Positions 24,115 through 32,049 of a DNA stretch of 44,938 bases are shown in pieces. This DNA comes from Akkermansiaceae bacterium (GTDB lineage: Bacteria; Verrucomicrobiota; Verrucomicrobiia; Verrucomicrobiales; Akkermansiaceae). The translations under genes were made by a program, and so were the position numbers. Every line of letters starts with the position of its first letter. Position 1 is the first letter of the stretch. The notes beneath the pieces were generated by a model. It was not told the origin of the DNA. It did no database searches and worked only from the letters and a program-made list of their open reading frames with translations. The DNA lies in contig JALOUA010000004.1 of assembly GCA_025457625.1 (NCBI GenBank), positions 1 to 44,938 of the forward strand, read 5' to 3'.

Positions 24115-25830
24115 TCAATCCCCTCCCCCGATGTCGGAGGAGGTGACGGAGATGACTTCCTCGATGGTGGTCATGCCCTGCATCACCTTGAACCAGCCGT
24201 AGGTGCGCATGGGCACATAGCCGTCGCGGAAGGCCTGCTCGCGCATCTTGGGCGCGGGCGCGCTGTGGGCGACGAGTTCCTGCATCGCGGGTGTCAGCAG
24301 GATCACCTCGTAAATCGCGAGACGGCCGGAGAACCCGGTGCCGCGGCAGCGGTCGCAACCCTTGGTGGAATAGGGCATGCCGGGGATGTCGAGCGGGATG
24401 CCGAGGTTGCGCTTGTCCTCGTCGGTGATCGCGCGCGGCACCTTGCAGTGCGGGCACAGGCGGCGCACCAGGCGCTGGGCGAGGAAGGCGCGCACGGCGG
24501 CGGATACGAGGAAGGGCTCCACGCCCATGTCCACCAGACGGCTGATGCCGCCCATCGCGTCGTTGGTGTGGAGGGTGGAGAACACCAGGTGACCTGTTAG
24601 GGAGGCGCGGATGGCGATTTCCGCCGTCTCAAGGTCGCGGATTTCCCCGATCATCACGATGTTGGGATCGGCGCGCAGGATCGAACGCAGCGCGTTGGCG
24701 AAGGTCAGGCCGATCTCGCTTTTCACGGCGATCTGCATCACGCCGGGAAGTTTGTTTTCCACCGGATCCTCGACAGTGACGATGCGCCGCTCGGGGTGGT
24801 TCACCTCGCTGAGGAAGGAGTAAAGGCTGGTGGACTTGCCCGAACCCGTGGGGCCGGTGATCAGGATGATGCCGTTGGGCAGGTGCAGCAACTGCTCGAT
24901 CTTCCTCTGCACGAAGGGCTCCATCGAGAGCTTGGCGAGGTTGAATTTCTCCTGGTTGAGCAGACGCAGCGAAACGCTCTCGCCCTCGACGGTGGGCACC
25001 GTGGCGACGCGGACGTCGATGGTGGCGCCTTCGAACTGCAGGTTGATCCGGCCGTCCTGCGGCACGCGGCGCTCGGCGATGTCAAGGCGCGCCATGATCT
25101 TCAAACGGGCGATCACCGAGCTTTGCAGCGCCTTGATGTTTTCCGGCACGGCGATCTCGATCAGGCGGCCGTCGATGCGGTAGCGGATGCGCAGGTTGGT
25201 GGCGAGCGGCTCGACGTGGATGTCGGTCGCCCGCTGGTCGAGCGCCTCGCGGATGATCTGGTTGACGAACTTGACCACGCTGGCCTCCTCGTCGTCGTCC
25301 TGGTCGATGACGTTGGCCTCGTCCTCGCCTGTTTCGAGGTGGTCGTAGTCGAAATCCCGGCCTTCGAGGATCTGCTCGAAGGTGTCGGCACCCACGCCGT
25401 AGAGGCGGCGGAGCGCCTCGTGCAGGCGCTTGCGGGACGTCATGCACCAGTCGATGGGCAGCGTGAGCTCCTGGGCGGCGGCCTGGCGGGCGACGAGGTT
25501 GAAGGGATCGAAGGTGGCGAGTTTCAGGCGTTTGTGGTCGCCCTCGCCGGTGATTTCCACCGGCAGCAGGCGGTGGCGCAGCGCGATCCGGGGACCGCAG
25601 GCCTCGCGCAATGGCAGCGGAACCTCGGCAATCGGGATGATGTCGAGCCATTCCATGCCCAGATCCGCGGCAAGTTCGCGCATGTAGCGCTCCTCATCGA
25701 CGACCCCGGCGTCCAGCACGTCATCAATGGGCGAGCGCTGGCGCTGGGCTGCGGATAGCAGCACCTCGGTGAGCGCGGGAATGTCTTCGCATCCGGTGCG
25801 GCGGGCGGGTTCGAGCAGGAGTTGCGACAT
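24115..25830 (-). CDS. pilB: Type IV pilus/type II secretion assembly ATPase
   Basis: A 571-residue GspE/PilB-family ATPase. An N-terminal T2SSE_N domain (about 30-140) leads into the core with TDIHVEPLATNLRIRYRIDG, Walker A GPTGSGKST (about 325), an Asp box, Walker B IGEIRDLETAEIA and the His box GHLVFSTLHTND. A zinc site CPHC (about 459) and CDRC (about 492) is complete, as in extension ATPases. It hydrolyses ATP to drive pilin or pseudopilin assembly with PilC. An acidic loop (EDEANVIDQDDDEEASV) before the ATPase core is notable but known in the family. ATG 25830 fits the N-terminus. The likely product is a type IVa pilus-like or T2SS ATPase; the context cannot say which. Confidence -1.
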   Translation of the reverse strand: MSQLLLEPARRTGCEDIPALTEVLLSAAQRQRSPIDDVLDAGVVDEERYMRELAADLGMEWLDIIPIAEVPLPLREACGPRIALRHRLLPVEITGEGDHKRLKLATFDPFNLVARQAAAQELTLPIDWCMTSRKRLHEALRRLYGVGADTFEQILEGRDFDYDHLETGEDEANVIDQDDDEEASVVKFVNQIIREALDQRATDIHVEPLATNLRIRYRIDGRLIEIAVPENIKALQSSVIARLKIMARLDIAERRVPQDGRINLQFEGATIDVRVATVPTVEGESVSLRLLNQEKFNLAKLSMEPFVQRKIEQLLHLPNGIILITGPTGSGKSTSLYSFLSEVNHPERRIVTVEDPVENKLPGVMQIAVKSEIGLTFANALRSILRADPNIVMIGEIRDLETAEIAIRASLTGHLVFSTLHTNDAMGGISRLVDMGVEPFLVSAAVRAFLAQRLVRRLCPHCKVPRAITDEDKRNLGIPLDIPGMPYSTKGCDRCRGTGFSGRLAIYEVILLTPAMQELVAHSAPAPKMREQAFRDGYVPMRTYGWFKVMQGMTTIEEVISVTSSDIGGGD

Positions 25831-25881
25831 GAGCGGGTGACTTGTTGTCGCTTAAAACCCGCCCGGGCGCAATCTGTCTCT

Positions 25882-26748
25882 TCAATTCGGGGTTTTCTTT
25901 TCCCGACGGTCGGTCCTGACATCGACCGGCGCGGCCGCCTTGCCACCCGCCAGCACGCGGTGTGGGAAGGGGATTTCGATGCCTTCCCTGGCAAATGACT
26001 GCCGCACATCGCGTGCGATCGTGTTGCGGGCCACCAGATAATCCTCCCTGGCCATCCACACGCCGAGCAGGAAATTGATCGAGGAATCGCCGAATCCGAC
26101 AAACAGGACCAGCGGGCCCGGCTCATCGAGGCAGTGTTCGTTTGCCTCGGCCGTCTCGCGCAGCACGCGCATCACATGATCGATGTCCTCGTTGTAGGAC
26201 ACGCCGATTTCCAGATCATAACGGCGGATCGGATTGCGGGTGATGTTGATCACCTTGGATTTCACCAGCGTCTCGTTGGGAATGCGCACCGAGCGGTTGT
26301 CGAGTGTCCTCAGGCTGGCGGAAATCATCCCGATGTTGTCCACCAGGCCGGTGACGCCATCGACCTCGATCAGGTCCCCCAGCACGAAGGGTTTCTCTCC
26401 TAACAGAAAGAAGCCGCTGATCACGTTGGACAGCGAGGTCTGGGCGGCGAAACCCACGGCGATGCCGACAATGCCCGCCGCGCCGAGGGCTGCGCCGAGC
26501 TTGACGCCGAACTGGTTGAGCACGGTGGCCAGAATCACCGCAAAGAGGATCCAGCGCACCGCGCGTGACAGCATCAGTCCCGCCTGCGCGGAAAAACGCA
26601 CCGCCGCGACGCGGTAAACCACGCGCGCGGCGAGGGCGGCCAGCGGCAGGCCGATGAGCAGGACCAGTCCGCTGCGGATGATGTTGTGGACGAGCGGGTT
26701 CTCCATCCATGAGGCGATGGAACCGGGAATTTCAATGACGGCGGTCAT
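25882..26748 (-). CDS. MscS-family mechanosensitive channel
   Basis: A 288-residue channel with three N-terminal membrane helices, a pore helix typical of MscS (GAAGIVGIAVGFAAQTSLSN, about 95-115), the FLLGEKPFVLGDLIEVDG beta domain and NRSVRIPNETLVKSKVINIT strands, then a C-terminal domain to a basic tail (DRREKKTPN). It would release solutes on hypo-osmotic shock. Start ATG 26748 overlaps the DUF432-like stop (ATGA), so the two are translationally coupled. The earlier open frame (to 26946) is Arg/Cys-rich noise. Confidence -1.
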   Translation of the reverse strand: MTAVIEIPGSIASWMENPLVHNIIRSGLVLLIGLPLAALAARVVYRVAAVRFSAQAGLMLSRAVRWILFAVILATVLNQFGVKLGAALGAAGIVGIAVGFAAQTSLSNVISGFFLLGEKPFVLGDLIEVDGVTGLVDNIGMISASLRTLDNRSVRIPNETLVKSKVINITRNPIRRYDLEIGVSYNEDIDHVMRVLRETAEANEHCLDEPGPLVLFVGFGDSSINFLLGVWMAREDYLVARNTIARDVRQSFAREGIEIPFPHRVLAGGKAAAPVDVRTDRREKKTPN

Positions 26749-27557
26749 GAGGGATCGTCGAACGGGTTGATATGTCCCAACACTCTGGCAAAAGCGCTTT
26801 GAATCGTCGAACGGCGGATTCTGCCCATGCGGGGCGGAGTGATTTCCACGGCGTCGTTGTAAGGCGCGGAGGGCCTCGGCGCATAAGTGACATTGCCGAG
26901 GTCGCCGGCATCGCCACCCATCCGGATACGCGCCGCATTCGACCACAGCCGGCCGTCTTTTTCAAAAACCGAGAGGTGGCCGGTCTCCAGATAGAGACGC
27001 TCGAAGGGCATGCTGGCGCCGCCGTCGTTGAGCAGGGAGATCGGGCAGACGATGTCCATTTGCGGCCACTCTTCCGGCTCGAAAACCCGCCGCGCATAGG
27101 TCCGCAGCGCGTAACCGAGCCGCCCGGCCAGAGGCGTGCCGTGCCAGGTCTTGGACAGCGTGGCGGTGGCAAGGGCCGTCAGGGGCAACATCTCGTCACG
27201 GCACTCGCCGATCACCTCGATCCAGGCGGCCACGCCTATGAAAAACCCGGCCTGCCCCTTGGGCCGGATATGCAGCGGGAAATGCGGACGTGCCACCACC
27301 GGCATCGGCGGAAACACCGGTTGGAAACGCAGCCGCACGTCGTCTTCATGATGGTCCCAGCGCTCCCATTTCAAATCGTCCGGCAGCGAATCGACGGTTC
27401 CGGAATCCGCCAGGCCTTCAGGCGCGCCATCGCGGAAAGAAGCGATGCGCCATTCGGAACGGTAGTTCAGCACGATGATGGACAAGGCTCCGAAATCCAC
27501 ACGCAACCATTCCCCGTCACTGGGTTTGTGTTCGGTCCAACGCTCCGACTGAGTCAT
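26745..27557 (-). CDS. DUF432-like protein coupled to MscS
   Basis: A 270-residue soluble protein with no signal peptide. Motifs such as WIEVIGECRDEMLPLTALA, LGYALRTYARRVFEPEEWPQ, CPISLLNDGGASMPFERLYL and a basic C-terminus (IRRSTIQSAFARVLGHINPF) fit my recollection of DUF432, a family often next to MscS genes. The ATGA overlap with the channel supports a joint function, perhaps a cytosolic regulator of gating or expression. ATG 27557 is preferred to TTG 27569. Function unknown; family call moderate. Confidence -1.
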   Translation of the reverse strand: MTQSERWTEHKPSDGEWLRVDFGALSIIVLNYRSEWRIASFRDGAPEGLADSGTVDSLPDDLKWERWDHHEDDVRLRFQPVFPPMPVVARPHFPLHIRPKGQAGFFIGVAAWIEVIGECRDEMLPLTALATATLSKTWHGTPLAGRLGYALRTYARRVFEPEEWPQMDIVCPISLLNDGGASMPFERLYLETGHLSVFEKDGRLWSNAARIRMGGDAGDLGNVTYAPRPSAPYNDAVEITPPRMGRIRRSTIQSAFARVLGHINPFDDPS

Positions 27558-27574
27558 GCATCCAGCCAAAACCC

Positions 27575-27590
27575 TGACATCGCGATGTCA
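27575..27590. promoter_or_regulatory. 16-bp perfect palindrome upstream of DUF432-MscS
   Basis: TGACATCGCGATGTCA is fully self-complementary and lies 17 bases before the DUF432-like start codon, directly after an AT-rich stretch on the minus strand (TTTTATTT) that could be a -10 region. It could be an operator for this pair, or a weak hairpin after the AcrB-type gene (no strong U-tract). Confidence -1.
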
Positions 27591-27640
27591 AAATAAAACA
27601 TCTAACAGACGGATTCGCGGGACGGGCCGGGTCAATGGCA

Positions 27641-30600
27641 TCATGAATCCGCTTTCAGCGCAGCGGCTTTCCCCTCCCGCCTGTCCGTGAATTTCTGCAC
27701 GAAGACATAACACACCGGGATCAGGAACAGCCCGATGGCGGTGGCGATGGACATGCCGAAGACCACGCCGGTGCCCATGGTGCTGCGCGAGGCGGCACCG
27801 GAGCCGGAGGCCAGCATCAGCGGCACGCAGCCGAGGATGAAGGCGAACGAGGTCATCAGGATCGGGCGCAGGCGGAGTTTCGCGCCCTCGATGGCGGCGT
27901 CGATGGTCGGCATGCCCTCATCGCGTTTCATTTTGGCAAACTCGATGATGAGGATGGCGTTCTTGGCCGCCAGGCCGATGAGCATGACGAGCCCGACCTG
28001 CGCATAGACGTTCATTTCGAAATTGCGGGCGAACAGGCCGACCAGCGTGCCGAGAATGACGGTGGGCACGGAAAGCAGCACGGCGAAGGGCAGCGACCAG
28101 CTTTCATACTGCGCGGCGAGCAGCAGGAACACGAACAGCACGGCCATGCCGAAGATGACGCCCGCCTGGCCTTCGGATTTCACCTCCTGCAAGGTCAGCC
28201 CCGACCATTCGTAGCCGGTCTCGGCGGGCATTTCCTTCATCACCTCCTCGATCGCCTTGATCGCCTGGCCGGAGCTGTATCCGGGCGCGGTGGCGCCGAT
28301 GACCTCGGCGGAGTTGTAGAGGTTGAAACGCGTGACCAGGTTGGGGCCGGACATCTTGGTGACCTTCACCAGCGTGCTCAGTGGAACCATGCCGCCGTCG
28401 TTGTTGCGCACGTAGAATTTGCCGATGTCGTCGGGCTTGCTGGTGAACTCCGGCTCGGCTTGCAGGAAGACTTTGTAGACTTTGCCGAATTTCACGAAAT
28501 CATTCACGTAAAGCCCGCTCAGGTAGGTCTGGAGCGTGGCGAAGACGCTGTCCACCGGCACGTTGAGGGTGCGCGCCTTCTCGCGGTCGAGTTCCACCCT
28601 CACCTGCGGCGTGGCCGGATTGAAGGTGGTGGTGAGTCGGGCGATTTCGGGACGCTTCGCGGCCAGCTCCTGAAGTTGTTTCACATAGCCGGCAAGTTGG
28701 TCGATGCTGCCGCCGGAGCGGTCCTGGAGCTGCATCGTGAAGCCGGAAACGTTGCCGTATCCCGGCAGCGGCGGCGGACCGAAGGCGAAGGCACGGGCAC
28801 CGGGGATGCCGTAAAATTTCCGCGTCCACTCCGCGGCGATCGCCTTGGCGTGGAGGCGGGGCTCGGCACGCTCCTCCCAGGGTTTGAGCCCCACGAACAT
28901 CAATGCCGCATTCGGCACGTTGAGGTTGTTGAGGATGTTGATCCCGGCCAGTCCAACGGCGGATTGCACGCCTTCGGTATTGCCGACGATTTCCTCGATC
29001 TGTTTGAGAACCTCGTCGCTGCGCTGCAGCGACGAGCCTTCCGGCAATTCGATCGCCACGAAAAGATATCCCTTGTCCTCGTCGGGGATGAATCCACCGG
29101 GAACGTGCTTGCCGATGCGGTTGATGGCGATCACCACGATCACCAGCAGCAGCATGGAAATCGTCGCCTTGCGCACCAGTCCGCCGACAATGGCACCATA
29201 GCGCCGGATGACCCAGTCGAAGCCCTTGTTGAACAAACGGAAGAAGGCGGCGACCGGGCCTTTGCCGGGTTTCGGCTCGCGCAGCAACATGGCCGCAAGC
29301 GCCGGGCTGAGCGTCAGCGCGTTGATCACCGAGAACACCACGGCAATGGCGATGGTCAGCGCGAACTGCTTGTATAGCGCGCCGGTGACTCCGCCCATGA
29401 AGGCGACCGGCACGAACACCGCGCAGAGCACCAGGCCGATGGCGATCACCGGGCCGGTCACCTCCTTCATCGCAATGCGCGTCGCCTCCTTGGGCGTCTT
29501 GCCATGCTCGATGTGATGCTGCACCGCCTCGACCACCACGATGGCGTCGTCCACCACGATGCCGATCGCCAGCACCAGGCCGAACATCGTCAGCACGTTC
29601 ACGCTGAAACCCATGACCGGAAACAAAATGAACGCCCCTAACAGCGAGACGGGCACCGTGCACATCGGGATGATCGTGGCGCGGAAACTCTGCAGGAAGA
29701 TATAAACGACGATCAGCACCAGGATCACCGCCTCGAACAGCGTGTGGACGATCGCCTCGATCGATGCCTCGATGGGCAGCGTGGAATCGAGCGCGATTTC
29801 ATAAATCATGTCCGCCGGGAAGCGCTCCTCCGCCTTCTTGAGGATGGCCTTGACGTTCTCCGCCGTTTCGAGCGCGTTGGCACCGGGCGCAAGATAGATG
29901 GCGAAGGCGCCGGCCGGCGATTGGTTGAGGCGCGCGCGCAAGTCATAGGTCTGCGCGCCGAGTTCCACACGGGCCACATCCTTGATTTTGACCTGCTGTC
30001 CGTCCGCACTTGCCCGGACGATGACTTCCTCGAACTCCTTCGGATCCTTGAGCAGGCCAAGCGCGCGCACGTTGAACTGGCTCTCCTGCCCGGCAGGTGC
30101 GGGCTCCGCGCCGATGCGGCCGGCGGGCGACTGCGCGTTCTGTTCCTGCAGCGCTTTTTTGATGTCATCCGGCGTGATGCCGAGCGAGGCGAGCTTGTCC
30201 GGCTGCAGCCAGATGCGCATCGTGTAGTCCTGCGCGGTGAAGTTCTTCACATCCCCCACGCCCTTCACGCGCTTGATGGCATCCACCAGATTGAGATCGC
30301 AGAAGTTGCTGAGGAACACCGCATCATAGGTGCCATTCGGCGACGCGAGACCGATGACCATCAGGATGTCCGGGCTCGAGCGGTTGACCACCACGCCCTC
30401 GCGTTTCACGGCCTCCGGAAGCTGCGCCTCGGCCTGGCTCACGCGGTTCTGCGTGTTGACCTGCATGATGTCCACGTCCGTGCCGACATCGAAATAAACA
30501 TTGAGCGTCATTTTGCCGTCGTTGGCGCTGAACGACTGCATGTAGAGCAGCTTGTCCACGCCGTTGACCTTGGTCTCGATGGGCGTGGCCACCGATTCCA

Positions 30601-30772
30601 TGACCGCCTCGGCCGCCGCGCCGCGATACGAGGCGGTGGCCTGGATCATGGTCGGGCTGACCGTCGGATACTCCGAAATCGGCAGCCGCGAGAGGGAGAT
30701 GGCGCCAACGATGCACGTGAGGATGGCAATGACCATCGCCACGATCGGCCGGCGAATGAAGAATTCGGCCAT
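27641..30772 (-). CDS. HAE1-type (AcrB-like) RND multidrug efflux pump
   Basis: A 1043-residue inner-membrane pump, the usual AcrB length. It begins MAEFFIRRPIVAMVIAILTC, has LPISEYPTVSPTMIQATASY in the porter domain, two adjacent Asp in TM4 (IGIVVDDAIVVVEAVQ), the Lys in TM10 (ILIIEFAKMKRD) and a C-terminal GVVFGMSIATAIGLFLIPV helix. It exports hydrophobic drugs or fatty-acid-like compounds by proton antiport. The gene is 6 bases behind the adaptor gene and faces away from an outer-membrane factor gene. A TTA codon is again in a CTGTTAGG octamer at 29637. Substrates cannot be predicted. Confidence -1.
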   Translation of the reverse strand: MAEFFIRRPIVAMVIAILTCIVGAISLSRLPISEYPTVSPTMIQATASYRGAAAEAVMESVATPIETKVNGVDKLLYMQSFSANDGKMTLNVYFDVGTDVDIMQVNTQNRVSQAEAQLPEAVKREGVVVNRSSPDILMVIGLASPNGTYDAVFLSNFCDLNLVDAIKRVKGVGDVKNFTAQDYTMRIWLQPDKLASLGITPDDIKKALQEQNAQSPAGRIGAEPAPAGQESQFNVRALGLLKDPKEFEEVIVRASADGQQVKIKDVARVELGAQTYDLRARLNQSPAGAFAIYLAPGANALETAENVKAILKKAEERFPADMIYEIALDSTLPIEASIEAIVHTLFEAVILVLIVVYIFLQSFRATIIPMCTVPVSLLGAFILFPVMGFSVNVLTMFGLVLAIGIVVDDAIVVVEAVQHHIEHGKTPKEATRIAMKEVTGPVIAIGLVLCAVFVPVAFMGGVTGALYKQFALTIAIAVVFSVINALTLSPALAAMLLREPKPGKGPVAAFFRLFNKGFDWVIRRYGAIVGGLVRKATISMLLLVIVVIAINRIGKHVPGGFIPDEDKGYLFVAIELPEGSSLQRSDEVLKQIEEIVGNTEGVQSAVGLAGINILNNLNVPNAALMFVGLKPWEERAEPRLHAKAIAAEWTRKFYGIPGARAFAFGPPPLPGYGNVSGFTMQLQDRSGGSIDQLAGYVKQLQELAAKRPEIARLTTTFNPATPQVRVELDREKARTLNVPVDSVFATLQTYLSGLYVNDFVKFGKVYKVFLQAEPEFTSKPDDIGKFYVRNNDGGMVPLSTLVKVTKMSGPNLVTRFNLYNSAEVIGATAPGYSSGQAIKAIEEVMKEMPAETGYEWSGLTLQEVKSEGQAGVIFGMAVLFVFLLLAAQYESWSLPFAVLLSVPTVILGTLVGLFARNFEMNVYAQVGLVMLIGLAAKNAILIIEFAKMKRDEGMPTIDAAIEGAKLRLRPILMTSFAFILGCVPLMLASGSGAASRSTMGTGVVFGMSIATAIGLFLIPVCYVFVQKFTDRREGKAAALKADS

Positions 30773-30778
30773 GGTCGG

Positions 30779-31945
30779 TCAGTCTTTGGTGGGTTCTGCG
30801 GATTTGGCGGCGGCGGGCGCGATCGTCACGGGCATTCCCTCCCGCACCTTGTGGATGCCCTCCACGATGATGCGGTCGCCTTCCTTGAGCCCCTCGTTGA
30901 TGATGATTCTCGGGCCGACCTGTTCACCGGTTTGCACCGCTTGCTGGGCCGCCTTGCCATCCCCGTCGATCCGCCAGACGAAGCTCTTGCCCTGAAGATC
31001 GACGAGGGCCCGCTCGGGCACGGTGATGGTGTTGGGGCGTTTGCCGAGATCCACGCGGACGCGGGCGAACATCCCGGGCCTCAGCAGTTTCTCCTTGTTG
31101 GGAAACTCGGCGCGCACCCGCAGTGTGCCGGTCTTGGTGTCCACCGCACGGTCGATGAAAACGAATTTGCCGGGGTCGGCATGCTCCCTGTCATTGGAAA
31201 GAATCAGCGTGAGTGGCACATCCTCCACCTGCTTGCCGGTGACTTTGCTTTTGTCCTTGGCCTGGAGGTATTCCACCTCGCTCACGTTGCAGTAGAACCA
31301 GATCGGATCGAGGGTGGAAATGGTGGTCATCAGCGTGGGTTCGCCCTTGCCGACGAGTTCGCCGATCGAGACCTGCTTCGCGCCGATCAGCCCGGAAACC
31401 GGGGCCTTGATGTCGGTGTAGCCCAGATCGATCTGGGCTGATTCCACGCGGGCTTGCGCGGATTCCACGCCGGCCCTGCCGACATCCACCGAGGCCAGCG
31501 CGTTGTCGAGGTCCTGCTGGGGAACCGCGCGGTTGGCCACCAGCGGCGTCAGGCGGGCCACATCCCTTTCATACTTGTGGAGCGCGGCCTCGGCTTCCGC
31601 GAGCATGCCCTTGGCTGCGGCGAGACGCTCGATGAAGGGTTTCTTGTCGAGTTCGAAAAGCATGTCGCCCTGGACGACCTCGGTGCCCTCGGTGAACAGC
31701 ATCTTGTCCACGAATCCCTCGACGCGGGCGCGCACCTCGACGTTGCCGGGCGAGTCAAGCTGGCCGATCAGGGTGGTGGAAAGCGGCACGTCGGTGGAGG
31801 TGACTTCCATCACTTCGACAACGGGCGGCGGAGGGGCGGCCGGCACGGGTTTCTCGCAGGCGGGGATCGCCAAAACCGCCATCAGAAATAAAACCGCAGG
31901 CTGAAATCCATCAAACCGTCGCTTTGCGAATATCTGCTTGAACAC
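30779..31945 (-). CDS. AcrA-like lipoprotein adaptor (HlyD/MFP)
   Basis: A 388-residue membrane fusion protein. It starts at GTG 31945 with a lipoprotein signal (basic KRRF, Leu-rich core, lipobox LAIPAC at about residue 30). Core elements: VEVRARVEGFVDKMLFTEG (lipoyl half), LAEAEAALHKYERDVARLTP (coiled-coil hairpin), IDLGYTDIKAPVSGLIG and a C-terminal GLKEGDRIIVEGIHKVREG beta-barrel. It connects the AcrB-like pump to the outer-membrane channel encoded on the opposite strand. The start is very close to the promoter-like sequence, so the mRNA may have a short leader. Confidence -1.
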   Translation of the reverse strand: MFKQIFAKRRFDGFQPAVLFLMAVLAIPACEKPVPAAPPPPVVEVMEVTSTDVPLSTTLIGQLDSPGNVEVRARVEGFVDKMLFTEGTEVVQGDMLFELDKKPFIERLAAAKGMLAEAEAALHKYERDVARLTPLVANRAVPQQDLDNALASVDVGRAGVESAQARVESAQIDLGYTDIKAPVSGLIGAKQVSIGELVGKGEPTLMTTISTLDPIWFYCNVSEVEYLQAKDKSKVTGKQVEDVPLTLILSNDREHADPGKFVFIDRAVDTKTGTLRVRAEFPNKEKLLRPGMFARVRVDLGKRPNTITVPERALVDLQGKSFVWRIDGDGKAAQQAVQTGEQVGPRIIINEGLKEGDRIIVEGIHKVREGMPVTIAPAAAKSAEPTKD

Positions 31946-31953
31946 GTGTCAGG

Positions 31954-31981
31954 GCTATCGGATCGGGCGCCGGCGTGTCAA
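31954..31981 (-). promoter_or_regulatory. Candidate promoter of the RND pump operon
   Basis: On the minus strand TTGACA (31976-31981) is followed after 16 bases by GATAGC (31954-31959), a modest -10. It is in the gap between two divergent genes. The palindrome ACACGTGT (31942-31949) sits over the start codon and might be an operator. Confidence -1.
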
Positions 31982-32049
31982 CTAGAACCTTGGTCCTACC
32001 GTTTTCCTTTGGCTTGCAAAACACGGCGTTTGCAGCCACACCAGTCCCC

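Noticed and set aside
29744-31441. A 565-codon plus-strand frame opposite the AcrA/AcrB-like genes
   Set aside because: It has the Asp/His/Arg-rich bias of an antisense frame, while the minus strand encodes a complete RND pump and adaptor.
31975-32049. The upstream extension of the OprM-like gene
   Set aside because: It is open, but AT-richer than the gene, lacks a signal-peptide pattern and would leave only 29 bases between two divergent starts. The GTG at 32050 gives a proper lipoprotein signal.
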